A DNA stretch of 64,000 nucleotides from Aquipseudomonas alcaligenes (GTDB lineage: Bacteria > Pseudomonadota > Gammaproteobacteria > Pseudomonadales > Pseudomonadaceae). Made by a program: the position numbers and the translations under genes. The stretch is taken from assembly GCF_900156545.1 (NCBI RefSeq), contig NZ_FTNW01000008.1, positions 1-64,000 on the forward strand, given 5' to 3'. How positions within the stretch are numbered: the first letter of the stretch is position 1; every line of letters begins with the position of its first letter. Below, one piece after another: positions 7,283 to 19,222 of the stretch. The notes beneath the pieces were generated by a model. It saw only the letters and a program-made list of their open reading frames with translations, made no database searches and was not told the DNA's origin.

Positions 7283-7687
7283 TCAGCCTTCTTCCGGCCA
7301 CAGCCGGATCGGCTTGCCGTCCGCCGGCCACAGGCGCAGCTGGCCGATGCCGGACACGTCCCAGCGTTGCACCTGGCCGAGGGCTTCGAGGAAGCGTTGC
7401 TCCTGCTCCATCAGCGCGGGCGCGCACAGCTTGCGGGTGGCGCCGGGCTGCTCGAAACGCAGCGCGTCGCCGTCACGGCGGTAGCTGGCGAACCAGTGGT
7501 TGCAGCCGGCGCTGCCGTAGGCGCGGCCGTCCTCACCGAGGGTGATGGTGAGGTGGCTGCGGTCGATCAGCGGGCGCTCGCCGATCCATTCCACGCGGTA
7601 GGTCTTGTCGTTTTCCAGCTGGACCGGGTCGCTGGCGCAGCCGCTGAGGGTGGCGGCGAACAGGGCGGGAACCAGGGCATGCTTCAT
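7283..7687 (-). CDS. META-domain lipoprotein (HslJ-like)
   Basis: This 134-residue protein has a lipoprotein signal peptide and lipobox LSGC (Cys17), so it is probably anchored in the outer membrane. The rest is a META/HslJ domain with the typical GSAGCNHWFASY and GATRKLCAPALMEQEQRFLEA (cut short: GATRKLCAPALMEQ). HslJ relatives are linked to heat shock and novobiocin tolerance. The start at 7687 overlaps the upstream stop codon (ATGA), implying translational coupling with the zinc-ribbon gene. The frame is open further upstream, but only this ATG gives a signal peptide. Confidence 0.85.
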   Translation of the reverse strand: MKHALVPALFAATLSGCASDPVQLENDKTYRVEWIGERPLIDRSHLTITLGEDGRAYGSAGCNHWFASYRRDGDALRFEQPGATRKLCAPALMEQEQRFLEALGQVQRWDVSGIGQLRLWPADGKPIRLWPEEG

Positions 7688-8121
7688 GTGCTTTGTTCCT
7701 TGCAGGCAGGGCAGAAGTGCTTGCCGCCGCGGCTGGCCCAGCCCAGTTCGGCCAGGCGCGCCTCGGCTGCCGGTGCCTGGGCCTTGGCGCCGAGGCTGGC
7801 GTCGACGGCGAATTCCAGGTCGATGCGCTTGCCGCAGCCATCGCAATCGACCTGCCAAGTATGGATCGCCAGTTCGCGGAATGCCGGGCCGTTGGCCACC
7901 GCCAGCCACTGGCCGGGCGGGTTGATCAGATGGCGGACTTTCTCCACGGCCAGGCTCATGGACAGCTCGCGGCTGCCCTTGAGGGTCACCAGCAGGGTGT
8001 CGCCAGCCTGCACGGCGCCGCCGTTGCCGGTCACCTGGTAGCGGCCCGGCGCCAGGGCGCGGCATTCGGTCAGGGTGTGTTGCGGGTTGAGCAGGGTGTA
8101 GCGGAAATCGTGGGTGGTCAT
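7684..8121 (-). CDS. Conserved Pseudomonas protein with split zinc ribbon
   Basis: This 145-residue soluble protein has no signal peptide. Two CxxC knuckles, CDGC near residue 93 and CPAC near residue 138, probably bind one zinc ion. The region between contains IDLEFAVDASLG. I do not recognise a named function; it looks like a conserved hypothetical protein. It overlaps the META-domain lipoprotein gene by four bases and follows ldhA on the same strand, so the three may be one transcript. Confidence 0.75.
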   Translation of the reverse strand: MTTHDFRYTLLNPQHTLTECRALAPGRYQVTGNGGAVQAGDTLLVTLKGSRELSMSLAVEKVRHLINPPGQWLAVANGPAFRELAIHTWQVDCDGCGKRIDLEFAVDASLGAKAQAPAAEARLAELGWASRGGKHFCPACKEQST

Positions 8122-8149
8122 GCAGCCTCCTGAGCTGGGCGGGATGCTA

Positions 8150-9145
8150 TCACGCGGCAGATGTCACCCGGTTGACCGGCGTGCCGGCGGCCCAGGCGGC
8201 GATGTTGTCGAGGGTGGTGCCGGCGATGGCGGCCAGCGCCTCGTGGGTCAGGAAGGCCTGGTGGGCGGTGACGATGACATTGGGGAAGGTCAGCAGGCGT
8301 GCCAGCACATCGTCCTGCAGCGGCAGGTCGGAGCGGTCCTCGAAGAACAGCGCGGCTTCTTCTTCATAGACGTCGATGCCCAGGTAGCCGAGCTGGCCGC
8401 TTTTCAGCGCGCCGATCAGTGCCGGTGTATCGACCAGCGCACCGCGCCCGGTGTTGATCAGCATGGCGCCGCGCTTCATCTGCGCCAGGCGGGCGTTGTC
8501 GATCAGGTGCCGGCTGCCCTCGTTCAAGGGGCAGTGCAGGCTGATGATGTCGCTCTCCGCGATCAGGTGGTTGAGGGTGACCTGGTGGCCGCCGAAACTC
8601 GCCAGCTCAGGCACCGGATAGGGGTCGTAGACCAGCACCCGGCAGCCGAAGCCGGCCATGATGCCGGCAAAGGCCTGGCCGATCTTGCCGGCGCCGACCA
8701 CGCCGACCGTCTTGCCGTGCAGGTCGAAGCCGGTCAGCCCGTGCAGCGAGAAATCGCCCTCGCGGGTGCGGTTGAAGGCGCGGTGGATGCGCCGGTTGAG
8801 CGCCAGGATCAGCGCCACCGCGTGCTCGGCCACCGCGTGCGGCGAATAGGCCGGCACCCGTACCACCGCCAGCCCCAGGCGTTCGGCGGCCTTGAGGTCG
8901 ACGTGGTTGTAGCCGGCCGAGCGCAGGGCGATCAGCCGCGTGCCGCCGGCGGCCAGGCGCTCCAGCACCGGCGCGGACAGGTTGTCGTTGATAAAGGCAC
9001 AGACCACCTCGCAGCCTTCCGCCAGTGCAGCGGTGTCCGCTGTCAGAAGGCAGTCCTGGAACTGCAGCTGCCAGTCGCCCGGCAGCGGCAGGGCCTGGAA
9101 GCTGGCGCGGTCGTAGGGTTTGCTGCTGAACAGGATGATGTTCAT
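8150..9145 (-). CDS. ldhA: Fermentative D-lactate dehydrogenase (D-2-hydroxyacid dehydrogenase)
   Basis: LdhA reduces pyruvate to D-lactate with NADH, which supports redox balance and survival under low oxygen. It is 331 residues, the normal length. The Rossmann motif GAGKIG is at 151-156. The catalytic triad of the family is visible as R234 (NTGRGAL), E263 (DVYEEE) and H295 (VTAHQAF). The gene lies nine bases downstream of gacS on the same strand, the ldhA-gacS arrangement known from Pseudomonas. Confidence 0.95.
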   Translation of the reverse strand: MNIILFSSKPYDRASFQALPLPGDWQLQFQDCLLTADTAALAEGCEVVCAFINDNLSAPVLERLAAGGTRLIALRSAGYNHVDLKAAERLGLAVVRVPAYSPHAVAEHAVALILALNRRIHRAFNRTREGDFSLHGLTGFDLHGKTVGVVGAGKIGQAFAGIMAGFGCRVLVYDPYPVPELASFGGHQVTLNHLIAESDIISLHCPLNEGSRHLIDNARLAQMKRGAMLINTGRGALVDTPALIGALKSGQLGYLGIDVYEEEAALFFEDRSDLPLQDDVLARLLTFPNVIVTAHQAFLTHEALAAIAGTTLDNIAAWAAGTPVNRVTSAA

Positions 9146-9154
9146 CGGAACTCC

Positions 9155-11917
<2,763 letters not shown>

Positions 11918-12001
11918 CCAGGTGGTAGCCGCAGTTTAGCGATTCGTTCGATGGGAATCTGCTGGCTCTTTTGGCAGAATAATCAGGATTTATTCTCATC
12001 G

Positions 12002-12020
12002 GATACTGATTGTCATGAAT
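12002..12020 (+). promoter_or_regulatory. Candidate Fur box overlapping the pirR start codon
   Basis: GATACTGATTGTCATGAAT matches 13 of 19 positions of the Fur consensus and spans the pirR ATG (12015). The upstream 11960-12001 is AT-rich. Iron repression of this locus would be expected, but the match is modest. Confidence 0.4.
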
Positions 12021-12710
12021 TCCGGGGCGCGCATCCTCGCCATCGAGGACGATGTCCTGCTGGCCAGTCATCTGCAGCAGCACCTGTCGCAATGCGGCTT
12101 CGCGGTGACTCTGCAGCACGACGGTGCGTTGGGGCTGGCGCAGGCCTGTAACGAGGACTTCGACCTGGTGCTGCTTGATGTCCTGCTGCCCGGGCGCAAC
12201 GGACTCGAGGCGCTGGCCGAGTTGCGCTGCCGGCGCAGCGTGCCGGTGATCCTGATGTCGGCCCTGGGCGCCGAGCAGGATCGCATCGCCGGCTTCAGCC
12301 AGGGCGCCGACGACTATCTGCCCAAGCCCTTCGCCATGGCCGAGCTAGAAGTACGCATCGCCGCCATCCTGCGCCGTGTGGCCTACGAGCGCCGCCGACA
12401 CGAGCCGGCGGTGGATGGCGGCCTGCGCTTCGATGAATCGCGCGGCGACGTCTGCCACGAAGGGCAGTGGGCGCAACTGACCCTGACCGAATTCCGCCTG
12501 CTGGAGCTGCTCGCCGCTCATCCGGGCGAGGTGCTGAGCAAGGCCTTCCTTTATCAGCAGGTATTGCACCGCCCGTTCTCGGCCCACGATCGCGTGCTGG
12601 ACATGCACGTCAGCCATATCCGCCGCAAGCTGCAGGCCGTCGGCTATCTGGCCGGGCGCCTGGAGACGGTGTGGGGACGCGGCTACCTGTTCAGTGGCGA
12701 GGAAGCCTGA
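12015..12710 (+). CDS. pirR: OmpR-family response regulator PirR
   Basis: PirR is the transcriptional partner of the PirS kinase and activates the ferric-enterobactin receptor gene. The 231-residue protein has a receiver domain with D12-D13, phospho-acceptor D55 (LVLLDVLLPG) and a conserved Lys (LPKPF). A winged-helix DNA-binding domain follows (LTLTEFRLLELLAAHPGEV, then HVSHIRRKL). The gene is immediately followed by pirS and lies between gacS and cysM as in P. aeruginosa, which supports the name. Confidence 0.92.
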   Translation: MNSGARILAIEDDVLLASHLQQHLSQCGFAVTLQHDGALGLAQACNEDFDLVLLDVLLPGRNGLEALAELRCRRSVPVILMSALGAEQDRIAGFSQGADDYLPKPFAMAELEVRIAAILRRVAYERRRHEPAVDGGLRFDESRGDVCHEGQWAQLTLTEFRLLELLAAHPGEVLSKAFLYQQVLHRPFSAHDRVLDMHVSHIRRKLQAVGYLAGRLETVWGRGYLFSGEEA

Positions 12711-14051
12711 GTGCTGTCCCGACATTCGCTGTTCTGGCGCCTGGCGGCGCTGCTGGTGGGCTTCTGCCTGCTGATGGTCTGGCTGGTGTGGTACTGGGGC
12801 GGTAGCGTCGAGCGGCTTGGCTACTACCTGCGTGCCGACGATCAGCGCCAGTTGCTGGGCTACGCCGCCGAGGCCGAGCAGGCCTGGCGTGCCGGTGGGC
12901 GCGACGGCGTCGATGACTGGCTGGCGGACATGCGCCGCCGCGAGAGTGGCTGGGTGGCGGTGCTCGGGCCGGGCCTGCATTCGCTGTCCAGCCAGGCGCT
13001 GAGTGCGGCCGAGCTGGAACGCCTGACTTTCGTGCGGCGCATCGACTGGCCGATGAGCAAGCGCAGCATCGGCCTGCCCAGCCTGCTGGTGCCGTTCCCG
13101 GAGGCGCCGGAGGCCGGCCGTCTGGCCATTGAGCTGCCCGAGCGCATGCTGCCGCCGGGCTTCACCCTGGCTACCCAGCTGCTGGTGCATGGTCTGGTGC
13201 CGGGCGTGCTGGCGCTGCTGCTGTGCCTGCTGATCTACCGCCAGCTGATCGCACCGCTCAAGCACTTGCGTGAGCAGGCCGACGCCCTGCGCGGCGACCA
13301 TCTGCGCACCCGCGTGGCGCCCCAGGTCAGCCGCCGCGACGACGAGCTGGGCGCCCTGGGCCGTGCCTTCGACCACATGGCTGAGCGCCTGGAGCACACG
13401 GTGAGCTATCAGCGCCAACTGCTGCGCGACCTGTCACACGAGCTGCGCACGCCACTGTCGCGCCTACGCGTGGCCGGCGAGTGCGCCAGCGATCTGGAGG
13501 TGCTGCGCCAGCGCCTGGAGCGCGAAGTGCAGTGCATGCAGCGCCTGGTCGACGACACCCTGGAGCTGGTCTGGCTGGACACCGAGCGGCCCCAGCCGGC
13601 GCTGGAGACAATCGATGTGGCGGCCCTGTGGGGCGTGCTCGCCGAGGATGCCTGCTTCGAGAGTGGCTGGGAGGCCGCGCGTTTGAGCTGCGAACTGCCC
13701 GCCGAGTGCCGGGTTCGCGGCCATCTCAACGGCCTGGCCCAGGCGCTGGAGAACATCCTGCGCAATGCCATCCGCCATTCGCCGGTGGACGGTGTGGTGC
13801 GCCTGCGCGGGCAGCGGCAGGGCACGCACTGGCTGCTGCACCTCGAGGACCAGGGCGGCGGTGTGCCCGCGCAGGAGCTGGAGACCATCTTCCGTCCATT
13901 CACCCGGCTATGTGCCGCGCGACCAGGCGGCGAGGGCTTCGGCCTGGGCCTGGCCATTGCCCGTGGCGCCCTGCGCATGCAGGGGGGCGAGTTGTGGGCG
14001 GAGAACGCGGCGCAAGGCCTGCGCCTGAGCCTGCGGCTGCCAAGTGTATAG
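12711..14051 (+). CDS. pirS: Sensor histidine kinase PirS
   Basis: PirS is an inner-membrane kinase paired with PirR. It is 446 residues with a GTG start directly after the pirR stop. TM1 is about 8-28. A periplasmic sensor of about 125 residues, TM2 (about 155-178), HAMP (to about 230), HisKA with H243 (LSHELRTPLSRLR) and HATPase (N-box NILRNAIRHSP, G-box GEGFGLGLAIARG) follow. All motifs are intact. By analogy with P. aeruginosa it signals availability of ferric enterobactin-type siderophore; the actual ligand is not visible from sequence. Confidence 0.92.
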   Translation: MLSRHSLFWRLAALLVGFCLLMVWLVWYWGGSVERLGYYLRADDQRQLLGYAAEAEQAWRAGGRDGVDDWLADMRRRESGWVAVLGPGLHSLSSQALSAAELERLTFVRRIDWPMSKRSIGLPSLLVPFPEAPEAGRLAIELPERMLPPGFTLATQLLVHGLVPGVLALLLCLLIYRQLIAPLKHLREQADALRGDHLRTRVAPQVSRRDDELGALGRAFDHMAERLEHTVSYQRQLLRDLSHELRTPLSRLRVAGECASDLEVLRQRLEREVQCMQRLVDDTLELVWLDTERPQPALETIDVAALWGVLAEDACFESGWEAARLSCELPAECRVRGHLNGLAQALENILRNAIRHSPVDGVVRLRGQRQGTHWLLHLEDQGGGVPAQELETIFRPFTRLCAARPGGEGFGLGLAIARGALRMQGGELWAENAAQGLRLSLRLPSV

Positions 14052-14186
14052 TTTGTAAATTAGATTTACTGACAAATAGGAATTTATATCATTTGCGCCG
14101 ATTTCCATGCGCGGAGCATGGTCGCCTCGGCACTGCCAGCCCTCGATCCTCTCCCGCGCCTGTCCTTGTCTTCAGGAGATTGATCG
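14052..14186 (+). promoter_or_regulatory. AT-rich pirA upstream region
   Basis: The 135-base gap between pirS and pirA begins with an AT-rich stretch (14052-14100, e.g. GACAAATAGGAATTTATATC) that stands out from the GC-rich surroundings and probably contains the PirR- or iron-controlled promoter. No Fur box better than about half of consensus was seen. AGGAG lies just before the pirA ATG. Confidence 0.4.
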
Positions 14187-16400
14187 ATGTCCGCGCGATT
14201 CACCTTGAGTCACCTGTCCCTGGCCCTGCTGGCCGCCACGACCACCTCGCTGCAGGCTGCGCCCGATTCCGCGGCGCCTGCCGAGCAGGCCGTGCTGCTG
14301 CAGGAAACCCAGGTGCTGGGAACTGCCGAGGAGGAGCTGAAGCAGGCGCCGGGCGTTTCCATCATCACCGCCGAGGACATCCGCAAGCTGCCGCCGACCA
14401 ACGACCTGGCGGAGATCATCCGCCGCGAGCCGGGGGTCAACCTGACCGGCAACAGCACCAGCGGCAATCGCGGCAACAACCGCCAGATCGACCTGCGCGG
14501 CATGGGCCCGGAAAACACCCTGATCCTGATTGACGGCCAGCCGTCCACCTCGCGTAATGCCGTGCGCTATGGCTGGAACGGCGACCGCGACAGCCGCGGC
14601 GAGACCAACTGGGTGCCGGCCGAGCAGGTCGAGCGCATCGAGATCCTGCGTGGCCCGGCCGCCGCGCGCTATGGCTCGGGAGCCATGGGCGGGGTGGTCA
14701 ACATCATCACCAAGCGCCCGACCGACAAGCTCAGCGGCTCCATTACCGCCTACACCTCGCTGCCGGAAGACGATGCCGAGGGCATGAGCAAGCGCACCAA
14801 CTTCAGCCTCAGCGGGCCGCTCGGCGAAGCGTTCTCCTTCCGTCTGTACGGTGGCGCCAGCACCACCGACGCCGATGATGCCGACATCAACGCCGCGCAC
14901 CAGGCCAGCGAGGATGCCCTGGTTTCAGGGCGCGAGGGCGTGCGCAACAAGGACATCAACGCGCTGCTCAGCTGGCAGCTGAACCCCGAGCAGAGCCTCG
15001 ACCTGGAGGCCGGCTACAGCCGCCAGGGCAACATCTACGCCGGCGACACGATGAACAACAACGGCGGTGGCAACCCCGAGTTCATCAACAGCCTGTACGG
15101 CCATGAAACCAACGTGATGCAGCGCAGCAACTACGCGCTGACCCACAAGGGCGATTTCGACTGGGGCAGCTCCAAGGCCTCGCTGAGCTATGACTACACG
15201 CGCAACTGGCGCCTCAACGAGGGTCTGGCCGGTGGTCCCGAGGGCGCGCCGAGCGAAGGCGCCGGGGCCTTCATGTCGCGCCTGCGCAACACCCGCGCCA
15301 ACGCTGAGGTCAACCTGCCGCTGAGCGCCGGCCTTGAGCAGGTGCTGACCCTGGGCAGCGAGTACCTGTACGAGTCGCTCAACGATCCGGGCTCGCTGCG
15401 CGAGCAGAGCTTCGACCCGGACAGCGGTGACATCCCCGGCTTCAGCCGTGACCAGACCAAAACCACCGCGCACAGCTATGCGCTGTTCGCCGAGGACAAT
15501 ATCCAGCTGGGCGACCGTACCATCGTCACCCCCGGGCTGCGCTTCGACGACCACGAAGAGTACGGCGGCAACTGGAGCCCGAGCCTGAATGCCTCGCACG
15601 AGCTGACCGACGAGCTGACCCTGAAGGGCGGTATCGCCCGTGCCTACAAGACGCCCAACCTGTACCAGTCCAACCCCGGCTACCTGCTGTATAGCCGTGG
15701 CAACGGCTGCAATGCCAGCGAAACCAACCGCGGCGGCTGCTACCTGGTGGGTAATCCGGACCTCGAGCCGGAAACCAGCATCAACAAGGAAATCGGCCTG
15801 GCTTTCGACAAGGGCAGCTGGCGTACCAGCGCCACCTATTTCCGCAACGACTATCGCAACAAGATCGTCGGCAGCAACCAGTACATCGCCCGCCTGAGCA
15901 ACGGGCGCCGCGTGCTGCAGTGGGAGAACACCGACGAGGCCGTGGTCGAGGGCGTGGAGGGTAACCTGTTCGTTGCGCTCAGCCCGCAGCTGGAGTGGAA
16001 CACCAACTTCACCTACATGCTCGAATCCGAAGACAAGCAGACTGGCGAGCCGCTGAGCGTGATTCCCGAATACACCCTCAACAGCAGCCTCGACTGGCAA
16101 GTGACCCAGCAGCTGTCGCTGCAGCTGACCGGCACCTATTACGGCAAGCAGGAGGCGCCGAGCCTGAATCGCCGCACCGGTCAGGCGATCGACGCGGACG
16201 CGCAGCAGGACCTTGACCCCTACGGCCTGGTCGGCGTCAGCGCCGGTTATGAGTTCAACCAGAACTACAGCCTGCGGGTCGGCATCAGCAACCTGTTCGA
16301 CAAGCAGATCTACCGCGAAGGTAACGCCAACGACGCCGGTGCCAACACCTACAACGAGCCGGGACGCGCCTATTTCGCGTCGGTCACCGCCTCGTTCTGA
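14187..16400 (+). CDS. pirA: TonB-dependent ferric-enterobactin receptor (PirA/FepA type)
   Basis: This outer-membrane gated channel imports ferric catecholate siderophores. The 737 residues carry a signal peptide ending near SLQAA. A plug domain follows (about 45-170, with LRGMGPENTLILIDGQP), including the FepA-type loop YGWNGDRDSRGETNWVP. The 22-strand barrel ends in the terminal aromatic YFASVTASF. The segment AARYGSGAMGGVVNIITKRP closes the plug. The loop sequence and its position downstream of pirRS support a PirA/FepA identity over other siderophore receptors. Confidence 0.93.
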   Translation: MSARFTLSHLSLALLAATTTSLQAAPDSAAPAEQAVLLQETQVLGTAEEELKQAPGVSIITAEDIRKLPPTNDLAEIIRREPGVNLTGNSTSGNRGNNRQIDLRGMGPENTLILIDGQPSTSRNAVRYGWNGDRDSRGETNWVPAEQVERIEILRGPAAARYGSGAMGGVVNIITKRPTDKLSGSITAYTSLPEDDAEGMSKRTNFSLSGPLGEAFSFRLYGGASTTDADDADINAAHQASEDALVSGREGVRNKDINALLSWQLNPEQSLDLEAGYSRQGNIYAGDTMNNNGGGNPEFINSLYGHETNVMQRSNYALTHKGDFDWGSSKASLSYDYTRNWRLNEGLAGGPEGAPSEGAGAFMSRLRNTRANAEVNLPLSAGLEQVLTLGSEYLYESLNDPGSLREQSFDPDSGDIPGFSRDQTKTTAHSYALFAEDNIQLGDRTIVTPGLRFDDHEEYGGNWSPSLNASHELTDELTLKGGIARAYKTPNLYQSNPGYLLYSRGNGCNASETNRGGCYLVGNPDLEPETSINKEIGLAFDKGSWRTSATYFRNDYRNKIVGSNQYIARLSNGRRVLQWENTDEAVVEGVEGNLFVALSPQLEWNTNFTYMLESEDKQTGEPLSVIPEYTLNSSLDWQVTQQLSLQLTGTYYGKQEAPSLNRRTGQAIDADAQQDLDPYGLVGVSAGYEFNQNYSLRVGISNLFDKQIYREGNANDAGANTYNEPGRAYFASVTASF

Positions 16401-16490
16401 TCCAGCCTTTGCTCCTTGCCCGCCGTTGCGGTGGGCCTTCGGCTCCGCCCGGCTCAGGCTCGGCGGGGCCTTTCCTTGAGAGGTATCCGC

Positions 16491-17423
16491 ATGCGTGCTC
16501 TGATCGCCGCATTGCTCGCCCTGCTGAGCCTGCTGGCGCCCGTCGCCGTGGCCAGGCCCGCGGCCGAGCAGCACCTCGGCGCTACCCTGGTCGAGCGTGG
16601 CTCCGCCCACTACCGCTTCGAGCATTTCGAGCAGGCCTCGGCCGACGGCCGGCGCCACTACCGGGTGCGCCTGGGCATTCCCCGGCGCGCCGCCCCGGCG
16701 AGCGGCCATCCGGTGCTCTACCTGCTCGACGGCAATGCCGCCCTGGCCGCCCTGCGCGAGGACTGGCTGGCCGAAGTGGAGCAGGGCACGCCACCGCTGC
16801 TGGTGCTGATCGGCCCGGCCACTGAGCAGCGCCTGGACCTGGACGCGCGCATGTTCGACTACACCCCGGCGCCGCCTGCCGGGCCGGGGGCTGAGGACCC
16901 CATGCTGGGCGGTCGGCCCAGCGGCGGCGCGGCGGCGTTCCGCGCCCTGCTGGTGCAGCGCATTCGCCCCGAAGTGGCGCGCCGGGTCGCCGTGGACGAG
17001 GCGCGTCAGGGCCTGTGGGGGCACTCGCTGGGCGGTCTGTATGTGCTCGACAGCCTGTTCAGCGCGCCGGCCGACTTCCACTTCTATATCGCCGCCAGCC
17101 CGTCGCTGTGGTGGCAGTCCGGTCTGTTGCTGCAGCGCCACCGCGACTTTCCGGGGGCCGCGGCGCGGCTGTTGATCCTGCGCGGCAGCGACGAGCGCCC
17201 GTCGGGCGCGCAGCTCGCCGCCGATTCCGCGCGTGCCCGAGCGATGGCGGCATTGCCGGCGGACGCGCCGCAACGTCTGGCCGAGCGCCTGGATGCGCTG
17301 CCCGGTGTGGACGCCGAGTTCCATGCGTTCGCCGGCCTGGGCCACGGGCCGATGCTGGCCGCTTCGCTGCGTCCGGCCCTGCGCCTGCTCGCCGGTCTGG
17401 CGCCGCTGGAGGGCCGTCGATGA
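16491..17423 (+). CDS. Periplasmic siderophore esterase (IroE-like alpha/beta hydrolase)
   Basis: This 310-residue hydrolase of the esterase D / IroE family linearises tri-catecholate siderophores so that iron can be released. It has an N-terminal signal peptide (about 1-22, ending VAVARP). The nucleophile elbow is GHSLGG with S179, the acid region lies after LILRGSDERPSG, and the catalytic His is H285 (GLGHGPM). The ATG at 16491 is chosen over an open upstream frame because it gives the signal peptide. It directly follows the receptor gene and overlaps the next gene by ATGA. Confidence 0.87.
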   Translation: MRALIAALLALLSLLAPVAVARPAAEQHLGATLVERGSAHYRFEHFEQASADGRRHYRVRLGIPRRAAPASGHPVLYLLDGNAALAALREDWLAEVEQGTPPLLVLIGPATEQRLDLDARMFDYTPAPPAGPGAEDPMLGGRPSGGAAAFRALLVQRIRPEVARRVAVDEARQGLWGHSLGGLYVLDSLFSAPADFHFYIAASPSLWWQSGLLLQRHRDFPGAAARLLILRGSDERPSGAQLAADSARARAMAALPADAPQRLAERLDALPGVDAEFHAFAGLGHGPMLAASLRPALRLLAGLAPLEGRR

Positions 17424-17689
17424 ACGCTGTGTTTGCCCGGGCCATGGCCGCCGTGTTCGGCGGCTATGCCTTTACCTACGCCTTCACCGCCTGCCTGGCG
17501 CGCTTGCTGCCCCTGGAGCGGATCGACGCACTGCTGGTCGCCAGCCTGCCGATGTTCGTCGTCTACACCCTGGCGGTGCTCTGGGCTTTCGCCGCGCGCG
17601 ATGCCTGGCGCGCCTGGCTGGGCCTGCCATTGGCGATACCGCTGGCGCTGATCGGCTTCTGGCCACAACTGCTGGAGCGTCTGGGATGA
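17420..17689 (+). CDS. DUF3649-type small membrane protein of iron-uptake operons
   Basis: This 89-residue protein has two to three hydrophobic helices (about 8-30, 37-58, 63-82). Its start overlaps the esterase stop and its stop overlaps the start of the PepSY gene (both ATGA). It resembles the DUF3649 family, which recurs beside PepSY and DUF3325 proteins downstream of TonB-dependent receptors. The function is unproven. Membrane partnership with the PepSY protein is likely from the gene coupling. Confidence 0.78.
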   Translation: MNAVFARAMAAVFGGYAFTYAFTACLARLLPLERIDALLVASLPMFVVYTLAVLWAFAARDAWRAWLGLPLAIPLALIGFWPQLLERLG

Positions 17690-19221
17690 AGAAACGGACC
17701 CTGACCCAGGCCATGGCCTGGCTGCATACCTGGGGCGGCCTGCTGTTCGGCTGGCCGCTGTTCGCCATCTTCCTCACCGGCAGCCTGGCGGTGTTCGACC
17801 ATGAGATCGACCACTGGATGCAGCCGGAGATCCAGCGCCAGGAGGTGCCGATCGCCCATGCGGCCGAGCATGCGCTGGCTTACCTGCAGCGCCATCACGC
17901 CGATGCCGGGGCGTGGAACATCTCCCTGCCCAGCGAGCGTGACCCGGGCCTGCGGGTGACCGTCGGCGACCGCCGCCGCGGCATCAGCACCGACCTCGAC
18001 CCGCGCACGGGCGAGCCGCTCAAGGTGCGCGAGGCGGCCGGTGGCAGCTTCTTCTTCCATTTCCACTACACCCTCAATCTGCCGCGGCAGATCGGCATCT
18101 GGGTGGTCGGCCTGGTGGCGCTGGCGACCCTGGCGACCCTGGTCAGCGGCATCGTCATCCACAAGAAGCTGTTCAAGGAGTTCTTCACCTTCCGTCCGAA
18201 CAAGGGCCAGCGCTCCTGGCTGGATGCGCACAACGCTGCCGGTGTGCTGCTGATGCCTTTCCACCTGATGATCGTCTACACCGGGCTGATCATCTTCGGC
18301 CTGATCTATGTCCCGGCGGCGCTGCAGGCGCTGTACGACGGCGATGCCGAAGCCTTCTTCGAAGAACAGATCCAGGCGCCGCCGCACAGCCATGGCCCCA
18401 GCCGCGCCCCGGCCGCGCCATTGGTGGCGCTCGCGCCGCTGCTGCAGCAGGCCGAGCAGCGCATGGGCCCGCTTGCCGGTCTGAGCATCCAGCACCCCGG
18501 CCGCGCCGATGCGCGCATCGAGGTGCGCCGCGTGCTGGGCAACCGCATCGCCCTGAGCAAGGGTCACAACATGGTGTTCGACGGTGTTAGTGGCGCGCTG
18601 CTCGCCGGCCCGCCGCAGCTGCGCCCCACGGTGCTGACCCAGCGGGTGATGTTCGGCCTGCACTTCGCCCAGTTCGGCGGCTACCCGATGCGCTGGCTGT
18701 ACTTCTTCTGCGGCCTGGTCGGCAGCGCGATGATCGCCAGCGGGCTGGTGCTGTTCACCGTCAAGCGCCGGCGCAAGTACCTGGTGGAGGGCAGGGCGGG
18801 GGACTTCGGCCATCGCCTGGTGGAGGGGCTCAATGTCGCGGTGGTCGCCGGCCTGGTGCTGGCCTGCATCGGCCTGTTCTGGGTCAACCGCCTGTTGCCG
18901 GTGGAGATGACCCAGCGCGCCGGCTGGGAGCTGCGCCTGTTCTTCGCGCTCTGGGCGCTGAGCCTGGTACACGGCTGGTGCCGCCCGCACCTGCAGGCCT
19001 GGCGCGAACAGCTCGGCGTCGCGGCGCTGCTGTGCCTGGGGCTGCCACTGCTCAGTGCGCTGACCCTGCAGCGGCCCTGGGCCGACAGCGGGCACCTGCT
19101 GCTGGAACTGACGGCGGCGGGCATCGGCCTGTTGCTGGCCTGGACCGCACGGCGGATCGGCCAGCGTGGCGCCCAGCCACTGTCGCGCCGGGCGGCGCGC
19201 CCGCTGGCGGAGGTGAACTGA
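17686..19221 (+). CDS. PepSY-associated transmembrane protein (probable siderophore-iron reductase)
   Basis: This 511-residue inner-membrane protein has an N-terminal helix (LHTWGGLLFGWPLFAIFLTG) and a periplasmic PepSY-like segment. It then has paired helices with conserved histidines (FFFHFHYTLNLP, HNAAGVLLMPFHL, HFAQFGG) that could bind haem. Three further C-terminal helices follow. Proteins of this type, such as FoxB and FsrB-like reductases, are thought to reduce iron from siderophores at the periplasmic face. Overlap with the DUF3649 gene and adjacency to a receptor and esterase fit that role. Confidence 0.85.
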   Translation: MKKRTLTQAMAWLHTWGGLLFGWPLFAIFLTGSLAVFDHEIDHWMQPEIQRQEVPIAHAAEHALAYLQRHHADAGAWNISLPSERDPGLRVTVGDRRRGISTDLDPRTGEPLKVREAAGGSFFFHFHYTLNLPRQIGIWVVGLVALATLATLVSGIVIHKKLFKEFFTFRPNKGQRSWLDAHNAAGVLLMPFHLMIVYTGLIIFGLIYVPAALQALYDGDAEAFFEEQIQAPPHSHGPSRAPAAPLVALAPLLQQAEQRMGPLAGLSIQHPGRADARIEVRRVLGNRIALSKGHNMVFDGVSGALLAGPPQLRPTVLTQRVMFGLHFAQFGGYPMRWLYFFCGLVGSAMIASGLVLFTVKRRRKYLVEGRAGDFGHRLVEGLNVAVVAGLVLACIGLFWVNRLLPVEMTQRAGWELRLFFALWALSLVHGWCRPHLQAWREQLGVAALLCLGLPLLSALTLQRPWADSGHLLLELTAAGIGLLLAWTARRIGQRGAQPLSRRAARPLAEVN

Positions 19222-19222
19222 G

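Noticed and set aside
14925..17345. An 806-codon open frame on the minus strand opposite pirA and the esterase gene
   Set aside because: Composition is the reverse-strand shadow of the receptor gene, with no ribosome-binding site or family match.
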